Assembly: GCA_938049225.1 (NCBI GenBank)
Contig: CALICM010000078.1
Location: 1 to 43,142, forward strand
DNA: 43,142 nucleotides
Direction: 5' to 3'
Source: an uncultured Paracoccaceae bacterium
Lineage (GTDB): Bacteria; Pseudomonadota; Alphaproteobacteria; Rhodobacterales; Rhodobacteraceae
The notes under the pieces are model-generated. The model did not search any database, was not told where the DNA came from, and was given only the letters and a program-made list of their open reading frames with translations. A program made the position numbers and the translations under genes. Below are positions 1 through 10,497 of this stretch, piece after piece. How positions within the stretch are numbered: position 1 is the stretch's first letter; each line of letters starts with the position of its first letter.

Positions 1-152
1 GAAAGAGACCCAATAAACCCTTCCGAAACCTTCGCCTTGTCATGCCCAAACGGCACCAATGCCTCACCAGGGATCCCCAAACGACCCCCAACATCCAAAA
101 TCGGCAACTTCACCGCAAAACGCGATATCTCAATGTCGGTCTTGTAGGCCAT
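1..152 (-). CDS. fhs: Formate-tetrahydrofolate ligase, N-terminal part (cut by window edge)
   Basis: The frame starts with ATG at 152 and runs off the left edge after 50 residues. It begins [10 protein letters not shown] and contains [18 protein letters not shown], the hallmark N-terminus of formate-tetrahydrofolate ligase (usual form PYGHDKAKV). The enzyme ATP-dependently joins formate to tetrahydrofolate in the cytoplasm, feeding one-carbon metabolism. A GGAG lies 9 bases before the start. Compared with family members I remember, residues 10-30 ([14 protein letters not shown]) look divergent where AxxKPIxEIG is usual, and the stretch is richer in TTG, GTT and TTT codons than its neighbours. 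It could therefore be a diverged second copy. Family assignment is firm; whether the gene is intact cannot be seen. Confidence 0.8.
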   Translation of the reverse strand, partial: MAYKTDIEISRFAVKLPILDVGGRLGIPGEALVPFGHDKAKVSEGFIGSL

Positions 153-302
153 GGCGGAAAGCTCCCTGAAAATTCGCGCGGTCGTGCCGCTTTGCGCTGT
201 TAAAGCGCATAGGGGGCCACGGGTGGTAGGAGGTTTCCGACAGAAAGAGGACCGAATTCGACGATACGGGCGCGCGCGGGTTTCTGTTGGGAAATCTTTG
301 TA

Positions 303-884
303 TCAGATATGGCGATAAATGCGCTGTGGCGGGACGTGAATTGTGAACGGCGCGCCAAGCTCAAGCGTGCCAGGTCGTTCGACCCAGGCGGTCACACCGC
401 GCCGCTGCTTCGCGGCCGTTTTATAGGATTTGCCCGCGCCGGGGTGATGCACGTCGATCTCGCGTGCTGGGAAGATGCATGGCGCGTTCTCCATGTCCAC
501 GACCAGGCTGGGGCCATCGTGCCAAATGAGGCGTGAGGACGGGGGGATCAGCGTGAACTCTGGGATCCCACTTACCACAAGCGTGGCGCCGATCCATTGT
601 GGCAAGATGGCGGGGATCCCCATGGCGGTGGCCGTGGCGGCGACCTCCTCCTCCGAGACAATGGACAATTGTCGGGTGTTTCGGATTTGGGTTCCTTCCG
701 CATATTGGGTGCGCACACGCGCGCAGGATGCCCGCGTCAGACCAGAGTGATATTCACCCACCACCCCCTCGAACCCCAATTCCAGCTGAGGTGCTGCGTC
801 CGAGCGAAGGCTTACTTGACGGTCGGCGACCCGGCCCAGCCAAGTGACCGTGCCGGTCAAATGCGTCTTTGAAAGGATGGACAT
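303..884 (-). CDS. MOSC-domain protein
   Basis: This 193-residue cytoplasmic protein has no signal peptide or membrane segment. The C-terminal half carries the MOSC pattern: SRLIWHDGPSLVVDMENAPC followed by a GxGK(S/A)xKxAAKxRRGVTAWVER block. MOSC domains are beta-barrels related to the molybdenum-cofactor sulfurase C-terminus and often carry a conserved cysteine, here in ENAPC, thought to bind sulfur or metal-sulfur groups. Members such as YiiM detoxify N-hydroxylated bases with molybdenum cofactor, but a substrate cannot be assigned here. The start is ATG at 884 with AAGG-type ribosome binding sequence absent or weak upstream. The gene stands alone between the formate-tetrahydrofolate ligase and ftsH. 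Confidence 0.8.
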   Translation of the reverse strand: MSILSKTHLTGTVTWLGRVADRQVSLRSDAAPQLELGFEGVVGEYHSGLTRASCARVRTQYAEGTQIRNTRQLSIVSEEEVAATATAMGIPAILPQWIGATLVVSGIPEFTLIPPSSRLIWHDGPSLVVDMENAPCIFPAREIDVHHPGAGKSYKTAAKQRRGVTAWVERPGTLELGAPFTIHVPPQRIYRHI

Positions 885-1090
885 AATTGGCCTGTCTCAA
901 ATTTAAGTACGGCCCCACTATATAAACCTATGTCGCGCGGCTAAAACGACGCAACAGCTAGCATTGTGCTGTTCGGCACACCATTCAACGGTCATGAGCC
1001 ACCCCGCCACCGAACACCTATCTGCTGCAGCCTCGGGCCGGTGGAGCAACGACGCAACGTGATAATCGGGCGCCCACCACCGCCGTCACA

Positions 1091-3010
<1,920 letters not shown>

Positions 3011-3064
3011 GCGGGTTTCTCCTGCTGGGCGCGCATTGGGCGCGGCCGTTCCGTGACGCTTACC

Positions 3065-3092
3065 TACATAAGCTATATTATCAATGTTTCAA
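3065..3092 (-). promoter_or_regulatory. Possible sigma-70 promoter for ftsH
   Basis: On the minus strand TTGAAA (3092-3087) is followed after 16 bases by TATGTA (3070-3065), about 55 bases before the ftsH start. The -35 overlaps the tilS stop codon. The spacer is AT-rich, unlike the surrounding GC-rich DNA. Separate expression of ftsH would make sense because FtsH is heat-inducible in many proteobacteria, but no sigma-32 element is evident. Pattern match only. Confidence 0.4.
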
Positions 3093-4333
3093 CGCGGCAT
3101 TAAGGAACTGAAAAAGCTCTCAGTTCCGCCAGCCAACGCAACATGGCAGCCTTTGAGCGGCATTGCAAAGGGTACGGCGATCAGTTGCTTTTCCCGCCAG
3201 AACGCGGGCAGGCCCATCAACGTCTCGCGCGACAGGCCACTGGCACGCCAATCCTTCAGCGCAGCCAGTCCATCGGGGCCCAAGGCCGAGACTGTCACAT
3301 CTGCCATATCGCAAGCGGTGGTCCAGCGACTGTCCCAAAGCTGGCCTGCGGCAACCGGGGGGCCGACGTGAGCCGCTTCGCGAGTAATTATCGTTGTTTC
3401 TGGACCGATATCGATCAGGCACCCGCTCAGCGTCTGCCGGTCCTCTGAGCCCGCGCAAACCCGGGCGGCAAGAGCTTCCAGGGCTTCGCGCCGCGGCGAA
3501 AATTCTGCAGATGACACCCATCGCAGGCAGCCCGACAAAAGCCTCAGGCGCAACTCGGCCTGGGTCTGAGCTATAAGCGCTGTGTTCAGGGTCAGGAGAC
3601 CCGCCGGATCAACGAGAACCGCTTGGCGCGCCAAGCGCGACACCTCGGCCCGCACAACCTGGGCAGCACGGTCCATGTTTTGGGCGGTATCGGTCAAGCG
3701 ATCGACCGTCAGCCCCAGGTCCGCCAGCATCGGCATCGCCTGGCGTAGACGCACGCGGTCAAAACGAGTGTTTTCATTGCTCGGATCCTCCATCCAAGGG
3801 ACGCCCTTTGCAGCCAAAATTTCGCGCAGATCCGCGCGGTGGCATTGCAACAGCGGCCTGAGCCAGGTCACGCCCTCCGCCTGCACCCGCGCGGCCATCC
3901 CAGACAACCCATAGACCCCGGACCCACGGGCCAGACGTAGAAGAAACGTTTCGGCCTGATCCTCGGCCGTGTGGCCAAGCATAACCTGAGAGGCGTCCAA
4001 GGATTTTGCCCAAGTACTGATCAACTTGCGCCGCGCCCGGCGTGCCTCTTGTTGGATGTTCCCCGACCCGTCCCACCCCTCCCAACGAAGGGTGGTATGC
4101 GGGACCTTCAGCGTGGCACACTGCTGAGCGACAAATTCAGCCTCCGCCCCACTATCCGACCGCAATCCGTGATCGACTGTGACAGCCTCCAGGTGGCAGC
4201 CCGCGCGGAGCCCCGCCGCCAAATGCAACAGCGCCATCGAGTCCCCACCACCCGAAACAGCCACCGCGAGGGGGCCAGTAGGGCATTCGGCCAAGGCTGC
4301 GGCGACCGCCTGGGACGGCGCCAATGTCGTCAT
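3089..4333 (-). CDS. tilS: tRNA(Ile)-lysidine synthetase TilS
   Basis: TilS attaches lysine to C34 of the CAU-anticodon isoleucine tRNA, switching its identity from Met to Ile; it is an essential ATP-using cytoplasmic enzyme. The N-type ATP-pyrophosphatase PP-loop SGGGDS is at residues 27-32, and the following VTVDHGLR and GHTAEDQAETFLLRLARGSG blocks are typical of the catalytic domain. At 414 residues the length is normal for alphaproteobacteria. ATG at 4333 lies 4 bases after the cpoB stop with no convincing ribosome binding site, so translation is probably coupled to cpoB. The tilS-ftsH pairing downstream of the Tol-Pal genes is common in alphaproteobacteria. Confidence 0.95.
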   Translation of the reverse strand: MTTLAPSQAVAAALAECPTGPLAVAVSGGGDSMALLHLAAGLRAGCHLEAVTVDHGLRSDSGAEAEFVAQQCATLKVPHTTLRWEGWDGSGNIQQEARRARRKLISTWAKSLDASQVMLGHTAEDQAETFLLRLARGSGVYGLSGMAARVQAEGVTWLRPLLQCHRADLREILAAKGVPWMEDPSNENTRFDRVRLRQAMPMLADLGLTVDRLTDTAQNMDRAAQVVRAEVSRLARQAVLVDPAGLLTLNTALIAQTQAELRLRLLSGCLRWVSSAEFSPRREALEALAARVCAGSEDRQTLSGCLIDIGPETTIITREAAHVGPPVAAGQLWDSRWTTACDMADVTVSALGPDGLAALKDWRASGLSRETLMGLPAFWREKQLIAVPFAMPLKGCHVALAGGTESFFSSLMPR

Positions 4334-4337
4334 CGGG

Positions 4338-5306
4338 TTACGAGCAGCTGAGCGCCCGGCGCTCGGCTTCGGCGCGCTGTGCCAAATCGGTGGGCATATT
4401 TGGGTAGCGCAGCGGCACCTCGGCCAGGGTCAAGCATGCCTCGTTCACCTGGCCCAAACGCCCCAGGCTTTGGCCCAAGCGAAACAGGGCCTCAGGGGCT
4501 TTGGGGCCTTGGGGGGCACCGGAAAAGCTGTCCAGATAAGATCGTGCCGCCGCGTTCCAATTGCCCAGGCCCGCCAGTGCGCCGCCGCGCCAATAAGCGG
4601 CGTCGCCGATCAAAGTGCTGTTAGGATATGTTGCGAGAAAGGCGCCGAAAGCCTGATCCGCTGCAGCGAAGTCGCCAGATTGCAGCAAGGCTAGAGCGGC
4701 GTCAAAAGATTGCTGCTCAGTTTGTGCGAATTGCTGTGCAGGTGCTGTGGTCGCGATATCCAGCTGCGGTTCAGGCGCCACCGGGGTCGCCGCAGGCGGT
4801 AAAGAATCCGCATCCAGCCCAACTTGCGCCGCTGGCCGCACGTCGGTCACAGACACGCCGTTGCGCAATTTAGGTCGCAAAGCCACCAATTCGCTGGTGT
4901 CTGCGGCCCCGGCCCCCTCGCCCAAGGGCGGCGGATCTTTGTAGGTCGAGAAATCGCCACCCTCCAATTCGTGCAGCCGGAACTCAAGATCACCGATGCG
5001 GTTGGTCCCATCGGCTACGACCTGCTCGATCCGCACGGTCAGGGCTTCGATCGCCGCTTGCAGGCGCTGCACCTCAAGCGCGGTTTGATCGACCCGCGCC
5101 CGCAGTGGCGCAGGATTTACAATACCGGTGGTCTGTGGGTCGGGCGCCAGCAATTCGCCCCGCAAGCCGTTGATATCCGTCGCCAAAGCGTCGATCTCGG
5201 CCCGAATGGTCGCCAGCGCCTCGGGATCTGGCTGTGTCTGCGCCATCACCGGTGGTACACAAACCACCCAGCCGACCAAAACCAAACATTGCCACAGCTT
5301 GCCCAT
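4338..5306 (-). CDS. cpoB: Cell division coordinator CpoB (YbgF), periplasmic TPR protein
   Basis: CpoB is a periplasmic protein that in E. coli binds TolA and links peptidoglycan synthesis to outer-membrane constriction. The 322-residue product begins with a signal peptide (MGKLWQCLVLVGWVVCVPPVMAQ). A coiled-coil region follows around residues 28-95, then a Pro/Ala/Thr-rich linker and tetratricopeptide repeats near 195-315 (for example SFDAALALLQSGDFAAADQAF). I place the start at 5306: GGAGGG lies 7 bases upstream and it gives a clean signal peptide. An earlier in-frame start at 5366 would overlap pal and spoil the signal. It sits 34 bases after pal, in the usual Tol-Pal order. Confidence 0.93.
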   Translation of the reverse strand: MGKLWQCLVLVGWVVCVPPVMAQTQPDPEALATIRAEIDALATDINGLRGELLAPDPQTTGIVNPAPLRARVDQTALEVQRLQAAIEALTVRIEQVVADGTNRIGDLEFRLHELEGGDFSTYKDPPPLGEGAGAADTSELVALRPKLRNGVSVTDVRPAAQVGLDADSLPPAATPVAPEPQLDIATTAPAQQFAQTEQQSFDAALALLQSGDFAAADQAFGAFLATYPNSTLIGDAAYWRGGALAGLGNWNAAARSYLDSFSGAPQGPKAPEALFRLGQSLGRLGQVNEACLTLAEVPLRYPNMPTDLAQRAEAERRALSCS

Positions 5307-5340
5307 CTTCACACCCTCCGCGCCATATCGCAGTGCCAAC

Positions 5341-5883
5341 TTAGGCCCCCAGGCCCCCAGTGACAACGGTCACGGCCCGACGGTTCCGGGACCAGCAAGA
5401 CTCGTTCGAACAGACAGCCTCGGGGCGTTCCTTGCCAAATGGCACGGTCGAGAGGCGTCCGTCGGGAATGCCTTTGGTGACCAAATAATCCCGCACGGCA
5501 CTGGCGCGACGGGCAGACAGGCGAATGTTGTACTCGCGCGTGCCTTGCTCGTCAGCGTGGCCTTCGATCAAGATCTGCGCGTTCGGGCGGGCCAGCAGCC
5601 AAGTGGCTTGTTGGTCCAGGATCGACGACGCCTCGGCCGTTAGCGTGCTTTGATCCACCGGGAACAGCACACGGTCGCCGATCACCTGATTGAAATATTC
5701 GATGGAACTCACTTCGATCGGCTGTCCATCAGGCCCGATCACCGTGCCGAAACCGGCCGCCGGATCAATCCCGCCCGCCCCGGGGCCACCAATGTTCTGA
5801 TCGAACAAATCATCTGCATTTTCGCCGCGTGAACAGGCGCTTAACGCCACGGCGGCGCATAACAGGATCACTCCAGCTTTCAT
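5341..5883 (-). CDS. pal: Peptidoglycan-associated lipoprotein Pal
   Basis: Pal is an outer-membrane lipoprotein that binds peptidoglycan and, with TolB, forms the outer-membrane end of the Tol-Pal system. The 180-residue precursor has a lipoprotein signal with lipobox LSAC (Cys at residue 17). A Gly/Pro-rich linker follows, then an OmpA-like domain from about residue 70 containing the diaminopimelate-binding region (IEGHADEQGTREYNIRLSARR). It is preceded by a 133-base gap after tolB that contains a hairpin at 5906-5938. Confidence 0.97.
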   Translation of the reverse strand: MKAGVILLCAAVALSACSRGENADDLFDQNIGGPGAGGIDPAAGFGTVIGPDGQPIEVSSIEYFNQVIGDRVLFPVDQSTLTAEASSILDQQATWLLARPNAQILIEGHADEQGTREYNIRLSARRASAVRDYLVTKGIPDGRLSTVPFGKERPEAVCSNESCWSRNRRAVTVVTGGLGA

Positions 5884-5905
5884 GACACTCTACCCTTATT
5901 AGCCT

Positions 5906-5938
5906 CGATTTGCCCCGTTTTCCTATGGGGCTTAATCG
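5906..5938 (-). other. Hairpin in the tolB-pal gap
   Basis: GCCCC (5912-5916) pairs with GGGGC (5927-5931), and CGAT (5906-5909) with ATCG (5935-5938), with two-base mismatched steps between the stems. It lies in the pal leader, 23-55 bases before the start. There is no T-run on the minus strand, so it is not a good terminator. It might stabilise the pal message or cause partial termination after tolB, but nothing more can be concluded from the sequence. Confidence 0.3.
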
Positions 5939-6016
5939 GGTTCTACCACAATATTTAGCCCGCGCCTACTGCCCAGGGCGCCGAATTCGGTCACGAAAAC
6001 ACCTTTGCGGGTGGGT

Positions 6017-7354
6017 TTACGGTAATAAAGCCGACCAACTGGGGTCCGAGGCAAACTCGGGCGTCCGCACTGGGCGCAACACCCGTCCGGTCAAATCGAC
6101 GGTGTAAAGCGTGCGCGCCCCGCTTTCCCCCGCGGTCTCGCGAAAGAACGAGATCACCCGCCCATTCGGCGACCAAGTGGGACCCTCATCCAGAAAGCTG
6201 TTCGTCAACTCACGCTCGCCCGAGCCATCGGTGCGCATCACGCCAATATGGAACTGTCCGGCGCGCATCTTGGTAAAGGCGATCAAATCCCCGCGCGGCG
6301 ACCACACCGGGGTGCCATAGCGCCCGTTCCCCTGGCTGACCTTGCGCGCGTTGCCGCCGTTCGCAGGCATCACATAGATCTGCTGTGTGCCCGAGCGGTC
6401 GCTTTCAAAAACGATCTGGCTGCCGTCGGGCGAGAAGCTGGGTTCGGTCTCGATTGCCGCGGTATTGGTCAACTGTTGGCTGCGCCCCGAGGCGAGATCC
6501 AACACGAAGATATCCGAATTGCCGCCCTGTCCCGCCGCATAGAGCACCCGGCGCCCGTCCGGCGAGAACCGTGGCGCGCTGGTGAACCCCTGCACCCCCG
6601 CCAAAGGCCGCTTTTGCAGGGTTCCGGTGTTCAAGACAAACACCGTCGGTGTGCCGGTTTCATAAGAAGTGTAAACAATCTGACTGTTATCCGGCGACCA
6701 GCGGGGCGAGATCACGATGCTGTTGTCATCGGTCAGATACTGCACATTCGCGCCATCTTGATCCATCACCGCCAGCCGCTTGCGCCGCGCGTTCTTAGCC
6801 CCGCTTTCGGACACAAACACCAGCTTGCTGTCGAAATACCCGCTTTCGCCGGTCAGGCGCGCATAGACCTGGTCCGACACTTTATGCGCCATCCGCCGCC
6901 AGTCATCGCGGGTGCCCACGAACTGCTGCCCCGCGCCCAATTCGCTTTGCGCAAAGACGTCGTGCAGACGAAACTTCACCACGATCCGCCCGTCCGAGGT
7001 TGTGCCTGCCGAGCCGGTAATCAGCGCGTCCGAATTGATCGCCGACCAATCGGTATAGGTGACCGGCTGATTGAAATTGGTGATCCGCCCGATGTGAGCC
7101 GCGCGCGGGATTTCGCGAAACAGCCCCGAGCCGGTCAGGTTCGCGGCAATCACCGCCGTGATATCATTGGCCAATTGGGCAGCATCTGGGCTGTCCGGCA
7201 CGAACGGTGGGATCGAGATCGGCAGCGGTTCGATCACCCCATCAGTGATTGTGATCCGCAGCGGTTTTCCGGACCCCTGCGCCGTGACCGCCGCGGGTGT
7301 CATCGCGGCCAAAGCCAATACGAATACCGCCGCCCATCTGTGTAGAACCGCCAT
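6017..7354 (-). CDS. tolB: Tol-Pal system beta-propeller protein TolB
   Basis: TolB is the periplasmic propeller that relays between TolA and Pal. The 445-residue product has a signal peptide (cleavage near TAAVTAQ), an N-terminal domain with the GLFREI and DALITGS motifs, and a C-terminal six-bladed propeller. Its WD40-like blades repeat the pattern (P)[34 protein letters not shown] and [12 protein letters not shown] at 7354 is preferred to an in-frame TTG five codons earlier because AGGGG lies 7 bases upstream. It follows tolA after 137 bases in which I see no convincing promoter. Confidence 0.97.
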   Translation of the reverse strand: MAVLHRWAAVFVLALAAMTPAAVTAQGSGKPLRITITDGVIEPLPISIPPFVPDSPDAAQLANDITAVIAANLTGSGLFREIPRAAHIGRITNFNQPVTYTDWSAINSDALITGSAGTTSDGRIVVKFRLHDVFAQSELGAGQQFVGTRDDWRRMAHKVSDQVYARLTGESGYFDSKLVFVSESGAKNARRKRLAVMDQDGANVQYLTDDNSIVISPRWSPDNSQIVYTSYETGTPTVFVLNTGTLQKRPLAGVQGFTSAPRFSPDGRRVLYAAGQGGNSDIFVLDLASGRSQQLTNTAAIETEPSFSPDGSQIVFESDRSGTQQIYVMPANGGNARKVSQGNGRYGTPVWSPRGDLIAFTKMRAGQFHIGVMRTDGSGERELTNSFLDEGPTWSPNGRVISFFRETAGESGARTLYTVDLTGRVLRPVRTPEFASDPSWSALLP

Positions 7355-7491
7355 CTCTTTGCCCCTCAAGCCTGTGCACCTGTCGTCGGTGCTTTCAGTG
7401 TTTGTCTTTTTTGCAGCCGGGTCAAAGCCCCGACCGCGTCATCCCCTTACCACGCAGCGAACCGCCTTTGCAGGCACCCAAGCTGAACACC

Positions 7492-8769
7492 TTACCATCG
7501 CGCTAAGACCCCCTCGGGTACGAACTCCAACTCCAAGGTTTTCCACTGCTCGTATTTCTCGCGCGGCAATGTGAAACCGGCACCGCCGCAGCGTAGAATG
7601 GCACGACGTGCGGTCTCGAAAGCGGCACGGATTTCGGGGCGGTCAGCATTGGCGGGTTCAATAAGCCGCGGTTCACCGACGACGCGCCCATCCGGGTCCA
7701 GATCTATTGCCAGCACCACCCGCAGATCCTCGGCGTTTTCGACGCCATCCGGTACGCGCCAACATTGCCCTACCTGCACTTTCAACCCGTCGATCTCACC
7801 TGGTGTCAGGGGAGGTCCAGCATTGGGCGCGGTTGCGGCCGTTGACGTTTCCGCCGTTGTTGATGCAGGGGTATCCTCAATCGCTGCGGCAAGCGCGGCG
7901 GCGATATCCGCCGCCTGGCGCTCAAGCTCTTCCTCTTCTTTGCGGCGCTTCTCGGCCTCCAACTCGGCCTGACGCTCCGCTTCCCTATCAACCTCGGCCT
8001 GGCGTTCCGCATCTGCCTGCGCTTTGGCCTCCGCCAATTGCTGCTCGAAATTCCGCGGACGCACCCGTGGCGAAGACGCCTTTTTCAGCGGGAAGCCATC
8101 GTCGGCCCCGCTGTCCGCTTCGGCGGTAGGGCGATTTTCGGCCTCAGTTGGCGTCTCCTCGGCGGTCTCAACTGGGGTTTCGGTCGCCGTCTCGTCAGGC
8201 GTCGTCTCGGGCGCTGCCTCTGGCTTGGGCGGTTTAGGTGGCGAGGGCGGCGCGGGCCGACTGGAAATACGTGGCGAGTTTGGGGCCGCCGGCGCACCCA
8301 GCGTCGCCCCGCGCGGCGTTTGGCTGAAGGCATCCGCTCCGCCCCCCGGCAGGCTGAGCGCTGGGGCGGCAGGCTCGCTCTCAGCCTCTTCCAGGTCATT
8401 CACCTCGACCACGACGTCGGGCTCGATCACCCGCGTGGTAACCGCCGTCAGATCCGCCTCGGCATCTTGTTCGGACGGGTCCTCGACATTGTCTTGCACC
8501 GTTTCGGTGGGCGCAAAGTCATCTTGCGGCGGGGGCGGCGCATTGGGATCAAAGGTGGGGGCCCCGATTGTATCCAGCGCGAATTCCTGGATTTCAGGGG
8601 CGACCTCGGGGGCGGTGGGTTCTTGAGCGACCGGACCCGGCGCAGTCTCGATCGAGACGGTTGTGACCCGGCTCAGGTCGCGCTCCTCCTCGTCACCGGG
8701 CAGCCCGACGATCGCGATGATCGCGAACAGCGCATGAGCCCCAATTGATATGCCAAGTCCGAACCGCAT
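7492..8769 (-). CDS. tolA: Cell envelope protein TolA
   Basis: TolA spans the periplasm from an N-terminal inner-membrane anchor to a C-terminal domain that contacts TolB and Pal, driven by TolQR. The 425-residue protein has an anchor at about residues 5-22 (LGISIGAHALFAIIAIVGL). A long Pro/Ala/Glu-rich extension follows, then a charged coiled coil near 240-300 (EAKAQADAERQAEVDREAER). A compact C-terminal domain contains VQVGQCWRVPDG and LDPDGRVVGEP. The Thr/Glu/Pro-rich middle is longer and more acidic than in enterobacteria, as is usual for Rhodobacterales. The start at 8769 is 17 bases after tolR. Confidence 0.93.
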   Translation of the reverse strand: MRFGLGISIGAHALFAIIAIVGLPGDEEERDLSRVTTVSIETAPGPVAQEPTAPEVAPEIQEFALDTIGAPTFDPNAPPPPQDDFAPTETVQDNVEDPSEQDAEADLTAVTTRVIEPDVVVEVNDLEEAESEPAAPALSLPGGGADAFSQTPRGATLGAPAAPNSPRISSRPAPPSPPKPPKPEAAPETTPDETATETPVETAEETPTEAENRPTAEADSGADDGFPLKKASSPRVRPRNFEQQLAEAKAQADAERQAEVDREAERQAELEAEKRRKEEEELERQAADIAAALAAAIEDTPASTTAETSTAATAPNAGPPLTPGEIDGLKVQVGQCWRVPDGVENAEDLRVVLAIDLDPDGRVVGEPRLIEPANADRPEIRAAFETARRAILRCGGAGFTLPREKYEQWKTLELEFVPEGVLARW

Positions 8770-8785
8770 GACACCCCGGCGAGGG

Positions 8786-9256
8786 TTACTCCGTTCCGTC
8801 GGTCAGGGTGGGCCCGCCGCCCTCCGTAACCAAACCGATGTTGCGAAAGCCCGCAGCGTTTAACGCGCCCATGACCTCCATGATCTCACCATAGGGTACA
8901 CTGCCATCAGCCCGTAGGAAAACTTTGCTACCCCGCCGCTCACCCGCCACTGCCGTCAGACGGGTCACAAGCTCGCTGCGCACAACCGTATCGCTTTGCA
9001 GGGTGACGGTTCCGTCGGCGGCCAGCGCGATGCTCAGCGGCTCCTCATCCTCTTGCGCCAAAGGTGTCGCGGCGGTTTCAGGCAGGTTAATCGGCACACC
9101 GACCGTCAACAAAGGGGCCGCCACCATGAAGATAATCAGAAGAACCAACATCACATCCACAAACGGCGTGACGTTGATCTCGGCCATCGGCACCGCTTTG
9201 CTGCGATGTCGCCCCCGGCCGCTGACGCGCGCGCGTTGAGGGGTACTTGCGCCCAT
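8786..9256 (-). CDS. tolR: Biopolymer transporter TolR
   Basis: TolR is an ExbD-family inner-membrane protein that, with TolQ, converts proton-motive force into TolA movement. The 156-residue protein has the signature AEINVTPFVDVMLVLLIIFMV. Its single transmembrane helix carries the conserved Asp (FVDVMLVLL), and a periplasmic C-terminal domain follows. A basic N-terminal tail of about 22 residues (RARVSGRGRHRSK) precedes it. The start at 9256 is 3 bases after the tolQ stop, with GAGGG upstream inside tolQ. Confidence 0.97.
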   Translation of the reverse strand: MGASTPQRARVSGRGRHRSKAVPMAEINVTPFVDVMLVLLIIFMVAAPLLTVGVPINLPETAATPLAQEDEEPLSIALAADGTVTLQSDTVVRSELVTRLTAVAGERRGSKVFLRADGSVPYGEIMEVMGALNAAGFRNIGLVTEGGGPTLTDGTE

Positions 9257-9259
9257 CTT

Positions 9260-9964
9260 TCAACCCTCGAACTGTTCAAGCTGACGGGACAAAATCACCG
9301 AAAACTCGTCCGCGAACGCATCATAGCGGGCGGTTACCTTGTCCGCGTCATTTGAGAGTTTGTTGTAGAATACGACCGCGGGGATCGCCGCCAAAAGGCC
9401 CAGAGCCGTGGCCAACAGCGCCTCCGCAATTCCCGGTGCCACAACGGCCAGGTTCGTACTTTGCTGGATCGCGATCTCCTCGAACGAGTGTTTGATCCCC
9501 CAAACCGTTCCAAAAAGCCCAACAAAAGGCGAGATCGCGCCGACCGTCGCCAACACACCCAGCCCCGCCATCACATCGTCTTGCTCGCGTGCGATGGCGA
9601 CATTCATCGCCCGCTCGATCCGGGCCTGTGCCCCGGCGATCAGCGCACCATCGTTCAAATGCGACTTCCGCCATTCGCGCATGCCTGCGACAAAAATCGA
9701 CTCGGCCCCTGGATTGGGGTCTTCCTCGATATCTAAATACACCTCATCCAAAGGCTTTCCGGACCAAAACGCATCCTCGAAATCGGTGGTCATCGCACGC
9801 GCCGACCGAAAATTAAGGTGTTTTTGAATGATAATGGCCCAAGACCAAACCGAGGCTACGCTCAGCATGATCATCACGATCTTGACCGTTATCGTCGCCC
9901 GCAAAAATAGCGCCAAAAGCGAGAAATCCAACTCGCTTGCCGCACCAAGTGCTTCCGTTTCCAT
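9260..9964 (-). CDS. tolQ: Proton channel protein TolQ
   Basis: TolQ is the MotA/ExbB-family partner of TolR. The 234-residue protein has three membrane helices: about residues 14-40, a second near 140-165 (GVLATVGAISPFVGLFGTVWG) and a third near 175-200 (ALLATALGLLAAIPAVVFYN). The conserved segment FVGLFGTVWGI is clear, and the length is typical. It is the first of the tolQRA genes and follows ybgC after 110 bases; no strong promoter is visible in that gap. Confidence 0.97.
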   Translation of the reverse strand: METEALGAASELDFSLLALFLRATITVKIVMIMLSVASVWSWAIIIQKHLNFRSARAMTTDFEDAFWSGKPLDEVYLDIEEDPNPGAESIFVAGMREWRKSHLNDGALIAGAQARIERAMNVAIAREQDDVMAGLGVLATVGAISPFVGLFGTVWGIKHSFEEIAIQQSTNLAVVAPGIAEALLATALGLLAAIPAVVFYNKLSNDADKVTARYDAFADEFSVILSRQLEQFEG

Positions 9965-10074
9965 CGTCTACTGCTCTGCTGTCTGCTTCGGCATGTTGGT
10001 CGTACTGCCAACTTATGGCGAACTTTAGCCTAGTTCCGCAGGTTTGTGTCGAAAATCGGGCGGCTTGTCCAGTT

Positions 10075-10497
10075 TCAGCCGACCGCCTGTTGCCTATTCG
10101 TCAAAGCCTCGCGGATATCGCGCGGGAATCGCTGTATTTTTCCGACAGTGTTCATACAGGCCACGCGCACAAAAGCGCTGATGATCAGCCGTTCCCCCAC
10201 GTAAATTCTCTGCGGCATTTCCAACGTCGCACCGCCCACGCGCGACGTTTCTGTGCAAACTTTGAGCACATCGCCAAATCGCGCTGGCGCATGATAGTCG
10301 ATCTCGATCCGGGCCACCGCAAAAACCAGGTCCCGGCCATCGCGCATCTCCATCTGATCGATGCCCACCGCACGCACCACATCCGACCGCCCGCGTTCAA
10401 GGAATTTCAGGTAGTTCGCGTAATAGACGATCCCGGCCATATCGGTGTCTTCGTAGTAGACCCGAAATGTGGATACAAAGGCCTCACCCTCGGTCAT
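10075..10497 (-). CDS. ybgC: Tol-Pal associated acyl-CoA thioesterase YbgC
   Basis: This 140-residue cytoplasmic hotdog-fold thioesterase belongs to the 4-hydroxybenzoyl-CoA thioesterase family. The signature VYYEDTDMAGIVYYANYLKFLERGR contains the catalytic Asp (DTDMAG). YbgC hydrolyses acyl-CoA or acyl-ACP thioesters and is nearly always the first gene of tol-pal clusters, though its envelope role is unsettled. The start overlaps the end of the upstream unrecognised gene by 14 bases, suggesting translational coupling. Confidence 0.96.
   Translation of the reverse strand: MTEGEAFVSTFRVYYEDTDMAGIVYYANYLKFLERGRSDVVRAVGIDQMEMRDGRDLVFAVARIEIDYHAPARFGDVLKVCTETSRVGGATLEMPQRIYVGERLIISAFVRVACMNTVGKIQRFPRDIREALTNRQQAVG

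Noticed and set aside
9965-10074. Promoter for tolQ in the ybgC-tolQ gap
   Set aside because: I found no acceptable pair of -35 and -10 elements on the minus strand; read-through from ybgC is more likely.
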